This document shows positions 17,639 through 26,552 of a stretch of 64,000 nt of DNA, piece after piece (position 1 is the stretch's first letter; the number at the start of each line of letters is the position of its first letter). The notes below the pieces were generated by a model. The model did no database searches and was not told the DNA's origin. It worked only from the letters and a program-made list of their open reading frames with translations. Source of the stretch: Paenibacillus sp. MAEPY2 (lineage in GTDB: Bacteria; Bacillota; Bacilli; Paenibacillales; Paenibacillaceae). The stretch lies in NCBI RefSeq assembly GCF_000499205.1, contig NZ_AWUK01000038.1:1-64000 (forward strand), in the 5' to 3' direction. Made by a program: the position numbers and the translations under genes.

Positions 17639-18064
17639 TCAATTACTAATCAGAGCACTTAATTCTGCCTGAAAGACCTTTTCATTCTGTTGATTAAAAG
17701 TAGTGAGCAATATGGTAACGATACCACCATAATTCCTTTTTGGAGCCAAATCAATTACTTCTGCTAGAACATGAATTTCATCATCTGGGAACACAGGTTT
17801 GATGAACTTTATATCATTCATGCCGGTTCCTGCAACAATATCTTCTCCATATATCCCTAGTTCCACCCAAAGCTTGAAGGACGTGCTCATCGTCTGCATG
17901 CCTGAAGCAATGAGGCTGCCGAAACGGCCTTCTTTGGCTTTTGCTTCGTCTATGTGCATATATTGAGGATCATAAATTTTCGCAAAATCAATAATATCCT
18001 TCTTTGACAATTGGATAGACTCTGTTCTATAAGACTCATCTTTAACATACTCGTTAAATTTCAA
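17639..18064 (-). CDS. MaoC-like (hotdog-fold) dehydratase
   Basis: A 141-residue hotdog-fold protein. The family motif is intact: YDPQYMHIDEAKAKEGRFGS followed by IASGMQTMS, with the catalytic-type Asp and His in DPQYMHID. Such proteins hydrate or dehydrate acyl-CoA or acyl-ACP substrates. It stands alone on the minus strand, converging on rph, so its pathway is not shown. AGGTG lies upstream of the ATG. Confidence 0.8.
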   Translation of the reverse strand: MKFNEYVKDESYRTESIQLSKKDIIDFAKIYDPQYMHIDEAKAKEGRFGSLIASGMQTMSTSFKLWVELGIYGEDIVAGTGMNDIKFIKPVFPDDEIHVLAEVIDLAPKRNYGGIVTILLTTFNQQNEKVFQAELSALISN

Positions 18065-18426
18065 TGATGTACACCTCCAATATCTACTCTAATGGATAGG
18101 TCGAATTTAAGGCAAGCCGATCATGAAGAACATTCATATTTTCGAATTCCGAAATCATTGATCTCAATAAAAGGAGAATCCCCTACAATTCGTTTGCTTA
18201 TTCCAGGTCAGCAACTTCTCTAAGGGAGTGAATTCACCCCCAAGATATCGGAGTATCTCCTTGAAGCAGATGATTTTAGTCCATGATTCTGAGAACCAAC
18301 GAATGAAGACGATTTAATTTGCTTTTGTATACATAAGACTCATTTAGAAAGATGATATATCTTGATGATGAAGCTTAAATTCACGGCTTTTCTGGCTACT
18401 TGGATAAATTTCCAGTAATAAAAGCA
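18065..18426. other. Gene-free stretch upstream of the ribose operon
   Basis: No credible gene. The only ordered element is GGG-A-GTGAATTCAC-C-CCC at 18224-18241, a near-perfect 18-bp dyad without a T tract, plus a small GGAG/CTCC hairpin just after it. The first part should hold the promoter of the minus-strand MaoC-like gene. Confidence 0.4.
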
Positions 18427-18475
18427 TTGTCAAACTTAAAAAAATATGATATTTTCATATCTGTAACCGGTTACA
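18427..18475 (+). promoter_or_regulatory. rbs operon promoter with RbsR/CcpA-type operator
   Basis: TTGTCA (18427-18432), a 17-bp spacer and TATTTT (18450-18455) form the promoter. ATATGA/TCATAT arms flank the -10. TGTAACCGGTTACA (18462-18475) is a perfect 14-bp palindrome at the expected start point. It suits a LacI-family dimer such as RbsR and also fits the cre consensus at every position, so both RbsR and CcpA could act here. Confidence 0.75.
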
Positions 18476-18492
18476 CATAGGAGTGAGCGTTC

Positions 18493-19482
18493 ATGACAAC
18501 CATTAAAGATGTAGCTAATTTGGCTGGCGTTTCGGTAGCCACTGTATCAAGGGTCATTAATGAAAGAGGTTATGTTCATGCGGACACTCGCAAGAAAGTG
18601 GAGGAAGCGGTTAAGCAGCTTAACTTCTCTCCCAATGAAGTGGCCCGCTCTTTATACAAACGAAAGTCCAAACTGATTGGCCTGCTGCTACCGGATATTG
18701 CAAACCCTTACTTTCCGCAGCTTGCCCGCGGCGTTGAGGACCGGATGCAGGAGCAGGAGTTCAGACTGATTTTTGGAAATAGTGATGAGGACGAACAGAA
18801 AGAAAAGGATTACATCCAGACTTTTATCCAGAATAATGTGGTGGGCGTAATCTCTTCAACGAATTACCCTCATTCTTCAATATATGAAAACTTGAAGATC
18901 CCCGTGGTGTTTCTGGACAGGACGCCGCTGGACAGTCCCTCCGTATATGCGGACGGCAGAGAGGGCGGACGCCTGGCTGCGCGAGAGATCATCAAGCGTG
19001 GAAGCCGCCGAATCACGGTCATGCAGGGACCGACACATATCAAACCTGCGCAGGATCGTTTTGAAGGCGCAATTGAGAGCATACGTGAGGCCGGTCTGGA
19101 TTACCGCGTCATCCAAACGACATCCTTTTCCATTAACGATGTTGGGTTATGGGCGGATGAACTTTTTAGCAAGTACGGTGATACGGATGGAGTGATTGCC
19201 AGTAATGACATCGCTGCTATGGCGGTGCTACATGAGGCATTGCGAATCGGAAAAAAAGTTCCGGAGGATATGCAGATTATCGGCTTCGACGATATCCCGA
19301 TGAGCAGCTTGCTATCTCCCGCGTTGTCGACCATTCACCAACCGGCATACGAGATGGGAAGGGAAGCCGCCGGTTTGCTTATCAAACTTGTGGAACAAGC
19401 TCCAATCGAAAATAAACACATACAGCTGCCGGTCAGTTTCATTGAACGGGGCACAACAAGAAAGGTGAATTCAGATGGCTAA
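18493..19482 (+). CDS. rbsR: Ribose operon repressor, LacI family
   Basis: A 329-residue LacI-type repressor. The N-terminal helix-turn-helix reads TIKDVANLAGVSVATVSRVI and the hinge helix includes PNEVARSLYK. A periplasmic-binding-protein-like effector domain follows (about 60-329), with DIIGFDDIP-like IIGFDDIPMSSLL near the C-terminus. It is the first gene of rbsRKDACB, as in B. subtilis, and probably represses its own operon through the palindrome just upstream; ribose or a derivative would relieve this. AGGAGTGAGC lies ahead of the ATG. Its end overlaps rbsK by 8 bp. Confidence 0.92.
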   Translation: MTTIKDVANLAGVSVATVSRVINERGYVHADTRKKVEEAVKQLNFSPNEVARSLYKRKSKLIGLLLPDIANPYFPQLARGVEDRMQEQEFRLIFGNSDEDEQKEKDYIQTFIQNNVVGVISSTNYPHSSIYENLKIPVVFLDRTPLDSPSVYADGREGGRLAAREIIKRGSRRITVMQGPTHIKPAQDRFEGAIESIREAGLDYRVIQTTSFSINDVGLWADELFSKYGDTDGVIASNDIAAMAVLHEALRIGKKVPEDMQIIGFDDIPMSSLLSPALSTIHQPAYEMGREAAGLLIKLVEQAPIENKHIQLPVSFIERGTTRKVNSDG

Positions 19483-20356
19483 AATATGCGTAATTGGCAG
19501 CAGCTCCATGGATCTGGTTGTCACTTCATCAAGACGGCCGGGGGCGGGTGAAACCGTCCTTGGCGATAGCTTCAAAACAGTGCCGGGGGGCAAAGGAGCA
19601 AATCAGGCAGTCGCTGCGGCAAGGCTGGGGGCCGAAGTTACGATGATCGGCCGGGTAGGCGATGATGCTTTCGGTACGGACATTTTAAATAACTTCAAAG
19701 CAAACGACGTAAATACGCAGAATGTGAAACCGGTTACACATATGGAAAGCGGTACGGCTCATATCGTGCTGGCAGAAGGTGATAATAGTATCGTGGTCGT
19801 AGAAGCGGCAAATCGCGAAGTTACACCAGCTTATATTGATGAAGCGGCAGAAGTGATCCAACGTGCCGATATCGTGCTAATTCAGCATGAGATTCCGGAG
19901 GAAACGGTAGTTCGTGTCAGCGAGATTTGTGCTCAAAGAGGAACCCCTCTGTTATTGAATCCAGCTCCGGCCAGAACAGTGCCAGATGAGGTCATCGACA
20001 AAGCTGCTTATATCACGCCGAACGAGCATGAGGCGGAGATATTGTTTCAGGGTATGACTCCGGCAGAGGCGCTGCGCAAATATCCAAACAAGTTGTTTAT
20101 TACAGAGGGCAGCAACGGAGTTCGTTACTTTGACGGGGAACGGGAAATCGTTGTACCTACTTTCAAGGTGGAACCCGTAGATACAACAGGAGCGGGGGAT
20201 ACGTTTAACGCCGCATTCGCTGTCGCTTTGGCAGAAGGTAAACCGCTGCAAGACAGTATTCGATTCGCTAACCGGGCTGCTTCCCTATCGGTGACCAAGT
20301 TCGGGGCGCAAGGCGGAATGCCGATGCGGAGTGAAGTGGAGGAAAGTCTGAAATGA
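19475..20356 (+). CDS. rbsK: Ribokinase
   Basis: A 293-residue PfkB-family kinase that phosphorylates D-ribose to ribose-5-phosphate in the cytoplasm. The N-terminal signature is GGKGANQAVAAARLGAEV and the C-terminal signature DTTGAGDTFNAAFA contains the catalytic-base Asp. Length is typical. It overlaps rbsR by 8 bp and rbsD by 4 bp, indicating coupled translation; AAAGGTG sits inside the end of rbsR. Confidence 0.95.
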   Translation: MAKICVIGSSSMDLVVTSSRRPGAGETVLGDSFKTVPGGKGANQAVAAARLGAEVTMIGRVGDDAFGTDILNNFKANDVNTQNVKPVTHMESGTAHIVLAEGDNSIVVVEAANREVTPAYIDEAAEVIQRADIVLIQHEIPEETVVRVSEICAQRGTPLLLNPAPARTVPDEVIDKAAYITPNEHEAEILFQGMTPAEALRKYPNKLFITEGSNGVRYFDGEREIVVPTFKVEPVDTTGAGDTFNAAFAVALAEGKPLQDSIRFANRAASLSVTKFGAQGGMPMRSEVEESLK

Positions 20357-20754
20357 AGAAGCAGGGAATATTGAACAGTCATATCTCCAAGGTGCTGTCC
20401 GATCTGGGGCATACGGACACGATTGTCATCGCGGATGCTGGCTTGCCTGTTCCGGATGGCGTACTCAAAATCGATTTGTCCCTGAAACTGGGGACACCGA
20501 GTTTTCAAGATGTTGTGGAGCTTATTGCGGACGATATGGTTGTCGAGAGAGTAATTTTGGCAGCAGAGATCAAGGCAGGGAATCCAGAGGCTTTGCAATT
20601 TATTACTGAGAAATTTGGCAATGAAGCCGTTGACGCTTCCATCAGTCATGAACAATTCAAGGCATTAACCCGGAATGCCAAAGTGGTCATTCGTACGGGC
20701 GAAGCTACGCCATATGCCAATTGTATTTTACAATCGGGCGTCATTTTCGGTTAA
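20353..20754 (+). CDS. rbsD: D-ribose pyranase
   Basis: A 133-residue RbsD. Landmarks are the N-terminal KKQGILNSHISKVLSDLGHTD with the catalytic-type His, and the C-terminal RTGEATPYANCILQSGV. It interconverts beta-pyranose and beta-furanose ribose so that the kinase receives its substrate form. It overlaps rbsK by 4 bp and is followed by rbsA after 15 bp with an AAAGGGGG site. Confidence 0.95.
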   Translation: MKKQGILNSHISKVLSDLGHTDTIVIADAGLPVPDGVLKIDLSLKLGTPSFQDVVELIADDMVVERVILAAEIKAGNPEALQFITEKFGNEAVDASISHEQFKALTRNAKVVIRTGEATPYANCILQSGVIFG

Positions 20755-20769
20755 AAGGGGGACGGCATC

Positions 20770-22251
20770 ATGCATATTCAGATGCAAGACATATATAAAG
20801 CCTTTGGCACCAACCAGGTACTGAGCGGGGTGGATTTCGAACTGAAGGAAGGCGAGGTTCATGCCCTGATGGGTGAGAACGGGGCCGGCAAATCCACGCT
20901 TATGAACATTTTGATCGGTCTTCATGGACGGGATCAGGGAACTATCTCCATTGACGGCAAAGAAACCTATTTTGCCAATCCGAAGGAAGCTGAAAAGATG
21001 GGGCTTGCGTTTATCCACCAGGAATTGAACGTCTGGCCGGAAATGACAGTGCTTGATAATCTCTTTATAGGCAAGGAAATAACCTCGTCATTTGGGTTGC
21101 TGAACACAAAACAAATGAAAGCGTTTGCCGCTGAGCAGTTTGCCAAGCTATCCGTACAAATTCCACTGGATCGTCCTGCTGGGGAATGCTCTGTCGGTCA
21201 GCAGCAAATGATTGAAATCGCCAAAGCACTGATGACCGACGCCAAAGTCATCATTATGGATGAGCCGACAGCAGCGCTTACGGAGCGGGAGATACAGAAA
21301 TTGTTCGGCGTAATCACTTCGCTTAAGAAAAATGGTGTTTCCATCGTATATATCTCGCACCGGATGGAGGAAATTTTCACCATTTGTGATCGAATTACGA
21401 TCATGCGTGACGGCAAAACGGTAGATACGAAGTCGATCCCGGAGACGAGTTTTGATGAAGTGGTGCGGAAAATGGTTGGACGGGAGCTTACGGAGCGATA
21501 TCCGGCACGAAATCCTTCGTATGGTGAAGTAGTCCTGGAGGTACGGGACGCCAGCAGTAAAGGGTTGTTCCAGAATATTAGCTTTACGGTGAGAGCAGGC
21601 GAAATCCTAGGGTTCTCCGGGTTGATGGGTTCTGGACGTACAGAGATCATGCGGGCCATCTTCGGTTTGGAACCTTTGGACGGTGGCGAAATTATGATTC
21701 GAGGCAAAAAGGTTCACATTCGGAAACCTGCCGATGCGGTTAAACATGGAATTGGATTTATTACCGAAGACCGGAAGGATGAGGGCCTGGTATTGGATTT
21801 CTCCATTCGTGAGAATATGGCATTACCGAATCTGTTCAGCTTCTCAAATAAAGGGTTTATTTCGACGCAGAAAGAACAGGAATTCGTCGATACGCTCATC
21901 AAACGTTTGCAAATCAAGACGCAATCATCCGAAACGGCGGTACGAAACCTGTCAGGAGGCAACCAACAGAAAGTAGTAATCGCCAAATGGGTCGGCATTG
22001 GCCCGAGTGTGCTTATCCTGGATGAGCCGACACGCGGCGTGGATGTTGGAGCCAAACGGGAGATCTATCAGTTGATGAACGAGCTGACGGACCGCGGAGT
22101 TGCAATCATTATGGTATCTTCCGAGCTGCCTGAAGTGCTCGGCATGAGTGATCGAATCGCGGTTGTGCATGAGGGACGCATTAGCGGTGAACTGGCAAAA
22201 GAAGAGGCAACACAGGAAAACATTATGACAATGGCTACAGGGGGACAATGA
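20770..22251 (+). CDS. rbsA: Ribose ABC transporter ATP-binding protein (two ABC domains)
   Basis: A 493-residue CUT2-type double ATPase. The first domain has Walker A GENGAGKST, signature CSVGQQQMIEIAKAL and Walker B VIIMDEPTAAL. The second has the degenerate Walker A GLMGSGRTE usual for this family, signature LSGGNQQKVVIAKW and Walker B VLILDEPTRGVDVG. It powers ribose import through RbsC. It sits between rbsD and rbsC with a 1-bp gap to the latter. Confidence 0.95.
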   Translation: MHIQMQDIYKAFGTNQVLSGVDFELKEGEVHALMGENGAGKSTLMNILIGLHGRDQGTISIDGKETYFANPKEAEKMGLAFIHQELNVWPEMTVLDNLFIGKEITSSFGLLNTKQMKAFAAEQFAKLSVQIPLDRPAGECSVGQQQMIEIAKALMTDAKVIIMDEPTAALTEREIQKLFGVITSLKKNGVSIVYISHRMEEIFTICDRITIMRDGKTVDTKSIPETSFDEVVRKMVGRELTERYPARNPSYGEVVLEVRDASSKGLFQNISFTVRAGEILGFSGLMGSGRTEIMRAIFGLEPLDGGEIMIRGKKVHIRKPADAVKHGIGFITEDRKDEGLVLDFSIRENMALPNLFSFSNKGFISTQKEQEFVDTLIKRLQIKTQSSETAVRNLSGGNQQKVVIAKWVGIGPSVLILDEPTRGVDVGAKREIYQLMNELTDRGVAIIMVSSELPEVLGMSDRIAVVHEGRISGELAKEEATQENIMTMATGGQ

Positions 22252-22252
22252 T

Positions 22253-23224
22253 ATGACAACTTTGCAGGAAAACCAATCCGCCAAAAGCGGCTTCCGCTTG
22301 ACGAACCTGACACAGAAATTAGGTCCGCTGCTCGGGCTGATCATTCTGATTATCATCGTATCGGTATTAAATCCAAGCTTTTTGGAACCGCTTAACATTC
22401 TGAATTTATTGCGTCAGGTTTCAATTAATGCGCTGATTGCTTTTGGTATGACGTTTGTCATTCTGACTGGGGGCATCGACTTGTCGGTGGGCTCTATACT
22501 GGCTCTATCTAGCGCCTTTGTAGCCAATATGATGCTGTCCGGCCTGGATCCGATTCTGTCGATCATTATCGGGGTTGCGCTCGGCGGTGTTATGGGTATG
22601 GTGAACGGATTGATGATTACGAAGGGCAAGATGGCTCCGTTTATTGCTACATTGGCAACGATGACGGTGTTCCGGGGATTGACGCTGGTGTATACGAATG
22701 GTAACCCAATTACAGGGTTGGGCGACAGCCTGCTGTTCCAACTGTTCGGTCGTGGTTATATGCTTGGCATCCCGGTGCCAGCGATCACAATGCTGATTAC
22801 CTTTGTAATTCTGTGGACGATACTGCACAAAACGTCCTTCGGTCGTAAAACGTACGCGCTTGGTGGCAATGAGAAAGCATCCATTATCTCAGGTATTAAG
22901 GTTCACCGCGTAAAAATCATGATTTACTCCCTGGTAGGTATGCTGTCAGCGCTGGCAGGCGCAATCCTGACCTCCCGCCTGAATTCCGCGCAGCCAACAG
23001 CAGGTACTTCATATGAGCTGGACGCCATTGCTGCTGTAGTTCTGGGCGGAACAAGCCTATCAGGTGGTAGAGGACGGATCGTCGGTACATTGATCGGGGT
23101 CCTGATCATTGGCGTGTTGAACAATGGTTTGAACTTGCTCGGAGTGAACTCATTTTATCAAATGGTTGTAAAAGGCGTCGTTATTGCCATCGCTGTCCTG
23201 TTGGACCGCAAGAAAACGGCTTAA
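22253..23224 (+). CDS. rbsC: Ribose ABC transporter permease
   Basis: A 323-residue membrane protein with about eight to ten hydrophobic segments. Family marks are TFVILTGGIDLSVGSILALS and the C-terminal AVVLGGTSLSGGRGRIVGTLIG. It forms the homodimeric channel for ribose with RbsA and RbsB. The ATG follows the rbsA stop by 1 bp, with GGGGG inside rbsA as ribosome site. Confidence 0.95.
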   Translation: MTTLQENQSAKSGFRLTNLTQKLGPLLGLIILIIIVSVLNPSFLEPLNILNLLRQVSINALIAFGMTFVILTGGIDLSVGSILALSSAFVANMMLSGLDPILSIIIGVALGGVMGMVNGLMITKGKMAPFIATLATMTVFRGLTLVYTNGNPITGLGDSLLFQLFGRGYMLGIPVPAITMLITFVILWTILHKTSFGRKTYALGGNEKASIISGIKVHRVKIMIYSLVGMLSALAGAILTSRLNSAQPTAGTSYELDAIAAVVLGGTSLSGGRGRIVGTLIGVLIIGVLNNGLNLLGVNSFYQMVVKGVVIAIAVLLDRKKTA

Positions 23225-23238
23225 GGAGAGAAGCGAAC

Positions 23239-24168
23239 ATGAAAAAACTAACCATATTGCTTGTAAGCGTAATGATGATCGTTCTGGCTGGATGCTCTCT
23301 GGAGCCTCCAGGCTGGGCCAAGCCCGACTCTGCCGGAAGCAATGGACAGAAGAAAATCGGCCTGTCGGTTTCCACGTTGAATAATCCCTTCTTTGTTTCC
23401 CTCAAAGACGGGGTTGTTGCAGAAGCCAAAAAACAAGGAATTCAGGTCATCGTGGTTGACGCGCAAAATGATTCGGCCAAACAAACCAATGATGTGGACG
23501 ACCTGATTCAACAAGGTGTGGATGCCCTTCTGATTAACCCAGCGGATTCCGCGGCAATCTCTACGGCCGTTCAGTCTGCCAATAGCGTGGGCATTCCCGT
23601 GATTACACTGGACCGTTCAGCAGACAAAGGCGACGTGGCAGCATTGGTTGCATCCGATAACGTCAAGGGTGGACAAATGGCAGCGGAATATTTCGTAGAA
23701 CACCTTGGCGAGGGAGCAAAAGTAATCGAACTTGAGGGCGTACCTGGAGCTTCCGCAACAAGAGAGCGGGGGAAAGGTTTCCATGAGGTTGCCGACCAAA
23801 AACTTAATGTAGTTGCCAAGCAATCTGCCGATTTCGATCGCTCCAAAGGTTTGAATGTAATGGAGAACTTGCTGCAGGGCAACCCTGACGTGCAAGCGGT
23901 ATTTGCCCATAACGATGAAATGGCACTGGGCGCGATCGAAGCAATCCAAAGCTCTGGTAAAGACATTCCCGTAATTGGATTTGATGGTAACGATGATGCG
24001 ATCAAATCCATTCAGGACGGAAAGCTGACGGCCACCGTCGCTCAGCAACCAGTACTGATTGGCCAGCTCGCTGTGCAAGCTGCTCTGGATGTGCTGGACG
24101 GCAAGCAGGTAGAGAAATCAATCCCGGCGGAATTGAAGCTGGTGACCAAGGAAAACGCAAACAACTAA
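23239..24168 (+). CDS. rbsB: D-ribose-binding lipoprotein
   Basis: A 309-residue type I periplasmic-binding-protein. It has signal peptide KKLTILLVSVMMIVL and lipobox LAGC, so it is anchored to the outer face of the membrane. The binding core begins GLSVSTLNNPFFVSLKDGV and has DGNDDAIKSIQDGKLTATVAQQP near the end, as in RbsB. It delivers ribose to RbsAC. It is the last gene of the operon; a terminator follows at once. Confidence 0.95.
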   Translation: MKKLTILLVSVMMIVLAGCSLEPPGWAKPDSAGSNGQKKIGLSVSTLNNPFFVSLKDGVVAEAKKQGIQVIVVDAQNDSAKQTNDVDDLIQQGVDALLINPADSAAISTAVQSANSVGIPVITLDRSADKGDVAALVASDNVKGGQMAAEYFVEHLGEGAKVIELEGVPGASATRERGKGFHEVADQKLNVVAKQSADFDRSKGLNVMENLLQGNPDVQAVFAHNDEMALGAIEAIQSSGKDIPVIGFDGNDDAIKSIQDGKLTATVAQQPVLIGQLAVQAALDVLDGKQVEKSIPAELKLVTKENANN

Positions 24169-24180
24169 ATGATGATGTAC

Positions 24181-24225
24181 ATCCCGTTCTGGACAAAATG
24201 TCTAGGCCGGGATTTTCCTTTTTAT
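24181..24225 (+). terminator. rbs operon terminator
   Basis: ATCCCG (24181-24186) pairs with CGGGAT (24208-24213), with an inner ACA/TGT pair; TTTTCCTTTTT follows. Confidence 0.7.
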
Positions 24226-24355
24226 TCGTCTGGTATGGTGGAGACGATAGTTATCCATTGAAACCTGAGGTAGTTTTGGCTCATTATAATATTGATCCCA
24301 TCACGTTGGGCATGTAAATTAGTTGTATGCATGAGGAAAGGAGAGACAGCACCAC

Positions 24356-24721
24356 ATGGAAAATGTTTCAGATGAAGAAAAATTGGAATCCATCCAAGCC
24401 TTCCAATCGACAATTCGTAAATCAGAAAACGCCTTGACTAGTTTGACCCAGAAAGGTAATAACACGACTCTATTAAAGAAACGTCTCAACGCTTTATACA
24501 TCGGCTTAGCGATGCTGGAAAAGGCCTGGAACCAAACACCTCATCAGTATACAAAGGAAGAGATAGCCGAAGCTCAACATGTTTTGACTGGTTTATTCCC
24601 ATCACTTTTGAACATGTATAGTAAGTCAAAAGCGGGCAGCCCTCAAAAAACGCTTTTAAAAAGAAGAATGAAAGCATTCGAACGAGCTGTTCGAGCCATG
24701 GATGATTTTGCAACTAAATAA
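24356..24721 (+). CDS. Hypothetical helical protein, 121 residues
   Basis: Not recognised. It has no signal peptide or membrane segment and is predicted mainly helical, with basic stretches LLKKRLNALYIG and TLLKRRMKAFERAVRAM that look like two related amphipathic helices (the pattern LLKKR/LLKRR recurs about 65 residues apart). AAAGGAG lies about 11 nt before the ATG, and codon use looks coding. It is monocistronic between the ribose operon and a TetR gene. The repeat suggests an internal duplication; function unknown. Confidence 0.65.
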   Translation: MENVSDEEKLESIQAFQSTIRKSENALTSLTQKGNNTTLLKKRLNALYIGLAMLEKAWNQTPHQYTKEEIAEAQHVLTGLFPSLLNMYSKSKAGSPQKTLLKRRMKAFERAVRAMDDFATK

Positions 24722-24833
24722 ACCCCTCTTGGTTTAAGCCGCACATGTAATCCATAACTAATATATGCACTTGTTCATTTCCAGTTTGCCGATGGTTGAC
24801 TTCAATGTATAATGTTTATTCGAGGTGATGACG

Positions 24834-25406
24834 ATGGCAAGATCCAAAGAATTTGAAGTAAATGAAGTATTAGATAAAGCCATACATTTGTTCTGGACAC
24901 AAGGATATGAGAAAACTTCAATGCAGGATTTGGTTGAGTTTATGGGCATCCACCGAAGAAGCATCTATGATACGTTTGGGGATAAGCATGCTCTATTTAT
25001 GAAAGCTCTTGAACGATATGAAACAAAGCAGACGAACAAAATGAGCTTTTTGATTGACACACATAAACCAGTTAAAGAGATCATTCGGGCTTTGTTTGAG
25101 TCGACAATAAGAAATGAAGGACAACCTTTAGGATGTTTTCTTGTAAACTCAGGGGTAGAACTGGGCGTGTTGGATCCTGAAGTAGCATCTTTGGTTAATG
25201 AGAGTTATTTGCGAACAGAGGAATTCTTAAGTAACCTTGTTCGGGAAGGCCAACAAACGGGCGAAATCAAGGCTGACCTTGACCCTTTAGTTATTTCTCA
25301 CTATTTAATGAATGCATGGGTGGGTATACGTACGTTGGTTAAGACCACTACCGATCAGCAAAAATTAAAAAATATTATGGATATGACATTATCCGTCTTA
25401 GACTAA
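24834..25406 (+). CDS. TetR-family transcriptional regulator
   Basis: About 190 residues. The N-terminal helix-turn-helix has AIHLFWTQGYEKTSMQDLVEFMGIHRRSIYDTFGDKHALF, the typical TetR pattern for the group that controls dehydrogenases and nitroreductases. The C-terminal ligand domain includes LGCFLVNSGVELG, also typical of that group. I choose ATG 24834, 6 nt after GAGGTG; an upstream in-frame ATG and GTG overlap the ribosome site. The next gene, a short-chain dehydrogenase, has a perfect 14-bp palindrome in its promoter region and is the likely target. Confidence 0.88.
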   Translation: MARSKEFEVNEVLDKAIHLFWTQGYEKTSMQDLVEFMGIHRRSIYDTFGDKHALFMKALERYETKQTNKMSFLIDTHKPVKEIIRALFESTIRNEGQPLGCFLVNSGVELGVLDPEVASLVNESYLRTEEFLSNLVREGQQTGEIKADLDPLVISHYLMNAWVGIRTLVKTTTDQQKLKNIMDMTLSVLD

Positions 25407-25713
25407 TAGAGGTTTACAGCATGAGAAGCAAAAGGAATTACCTTCATGAAGGATGGTTTATTTTAGTGATACAGGTTCTTGTCCTCTTAACGTTATGGAG
25501 AACTTGTATCGCAAATCTGGAAAAACTCAAAGTTCTCGTTCCAACAACATGAAATATGAATCAGAAAATAATTCTTTACTGTTCGTTCTAGAAATGCTAT
25601 TCTAAATAGCAAGTTAGATCTACTGTTTTTTTTACACTATTAAGAACGATCGTTCTAAATTAATTATGAAAGCTTATCTACACTAAAATACATGTTGAGA
25701 AGGAGAAAACAGG
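25407..25713. promoter_or_regulatory. Intergenic region with TetR-type palindromic operator
   Basis: AGAACGATCGTTCT (25643-25656) is a perfect 14-bp palindrome. Its half-site CGTTCTA also occurs alone at 25584-25590. Both are upstream of the dehydrogenase gene at 25714. A CCTTCATGAAGG palindrome at 25441 lies close behind the TetR gene. The rest of the region shows nothing gene-like. Confidence 0.6.
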
Positions 25714-26469
25714 ATGAAATATACAGTTATTACGGGGGCAAGTTCAGGGATTGGATATGAGACAGCATTGGCGTTTGCGGCACGAGGCAAAAACTTAATC
25801 TTGGTCGCTAGAAGATTGGACAAATTAGAAGAACTCAAATCAACAATTCAAAGTAATGATCCGTCTGTAAATGTTATTGTTCATACAAGTGATCTATCGG
25901 ATACAAGTCAAGCATACACACTGTATAACACGCTTAAGGAATACCAAATTGAGACTTGGATTAACAATGCCGGGCTGGGGGAAGGTTCTTTTGTAGCAGA
26001 ACAGAATCTGGAAAAAGTTGAAGCCATGCTGCGTGTGAACATTGAATCCTTGACGATCCTTTCTACACTATATGTGCGAGATTACGCAGATGTAGAAGGA
26101 ACTCAGTTAATTAACGTTGCATCCGCACTCGGATATGCCATAGCTGTTGGAAGCGTTGCTTATTCGGCATCAAAATATTACGTGAGTGCCTTTACAGAAG
26201 GGCTGGCTAAAGAGCTTGAAATCAAAGGTGCAAAACTTAAAGCAAAGGTCCTGGCTCCAGCTATAACGGAAACGGAATTCGTGAAGAAATCTTTAGATAC
26301 AGAAGAATTTGATTACAAAGCAAACATGTCTAAATACCACACCGCCAAGGAAATGGCTGGCTTCATGTTAGATTTATATGATAGCAGTGAAACAGTAGGG
26401 ATTGTAGACCTGAACTACAATTTCAATCTGAGAGGTCCAATCTATCCAATTATATCTGAATTGCATTAA
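25714..26469 (+). CDS. Short-chain dehydrogenase/reductase
   Basis: A 251-residue classical SDR: cofactor loop TGASSGIGYE (residues 6-15), NNAG in WINNAGLGEG, and the catalytic Ser-Tyr-Lys in VASALGYAIAVGSVAYSASKYYVSAF. It reduces or oxidises a small carbonyl/alcohol with NAD(P). AGAAGGAGA precedes the ATG. The palindrome upstream and the adjacent TetR gene suggest induction by a small molecule, possibly a reactive carbonyl or quinone; that last step is inference. Confidence 0.9.
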   Translation: MKYTVITGASSGIGYETALAFAARGKNLILVARRLDKLEELKSTIQSNDPSVNVIVHTSDLSDTSQAYTLYNTLKEYQIETWINNAGLGEGSFVAEQNLEKVEAMLRVNIESLTILSTLYVRDYADVEGTQLINVASALGYAIAVGSVAYSASKYYVSAFTEGLAKELEIKGAKLKAKVLAPAITETEFVKKSLDTEEFDYKANMSKYHTAKEMAGFMLDLYDSSETVGIVDLNYNFNLRGPIYPIISELH

Positions 26470-26475
26470 TATCAT

Positions 26476-26516
26476 AAAACATGGCGTACAATTCAACATT
26501 GTGCGCCATGTTTTTA
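26476..26516. terminator. Bidirectional terminator
   Basis: AAAACATGGCG pairs with CGCCATGTTTT, with inner ACAAT/ATTGT; A and T tracts lie on both sides. It separates the dehydrogenase gene from the converging binding-protein gene. Confidence 0.85.
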
Positions 26517-26552
26517 ATTTTTAGATAACCCACAGAAAACAACTATTATTGA

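Noticed and set aside
25441..25452. CCTTCATGAAGG palindrome as a terminator of the TetR gene
   Set aside because: The stem has no loop or T run; a 12-bp palindrome this size could be chance.
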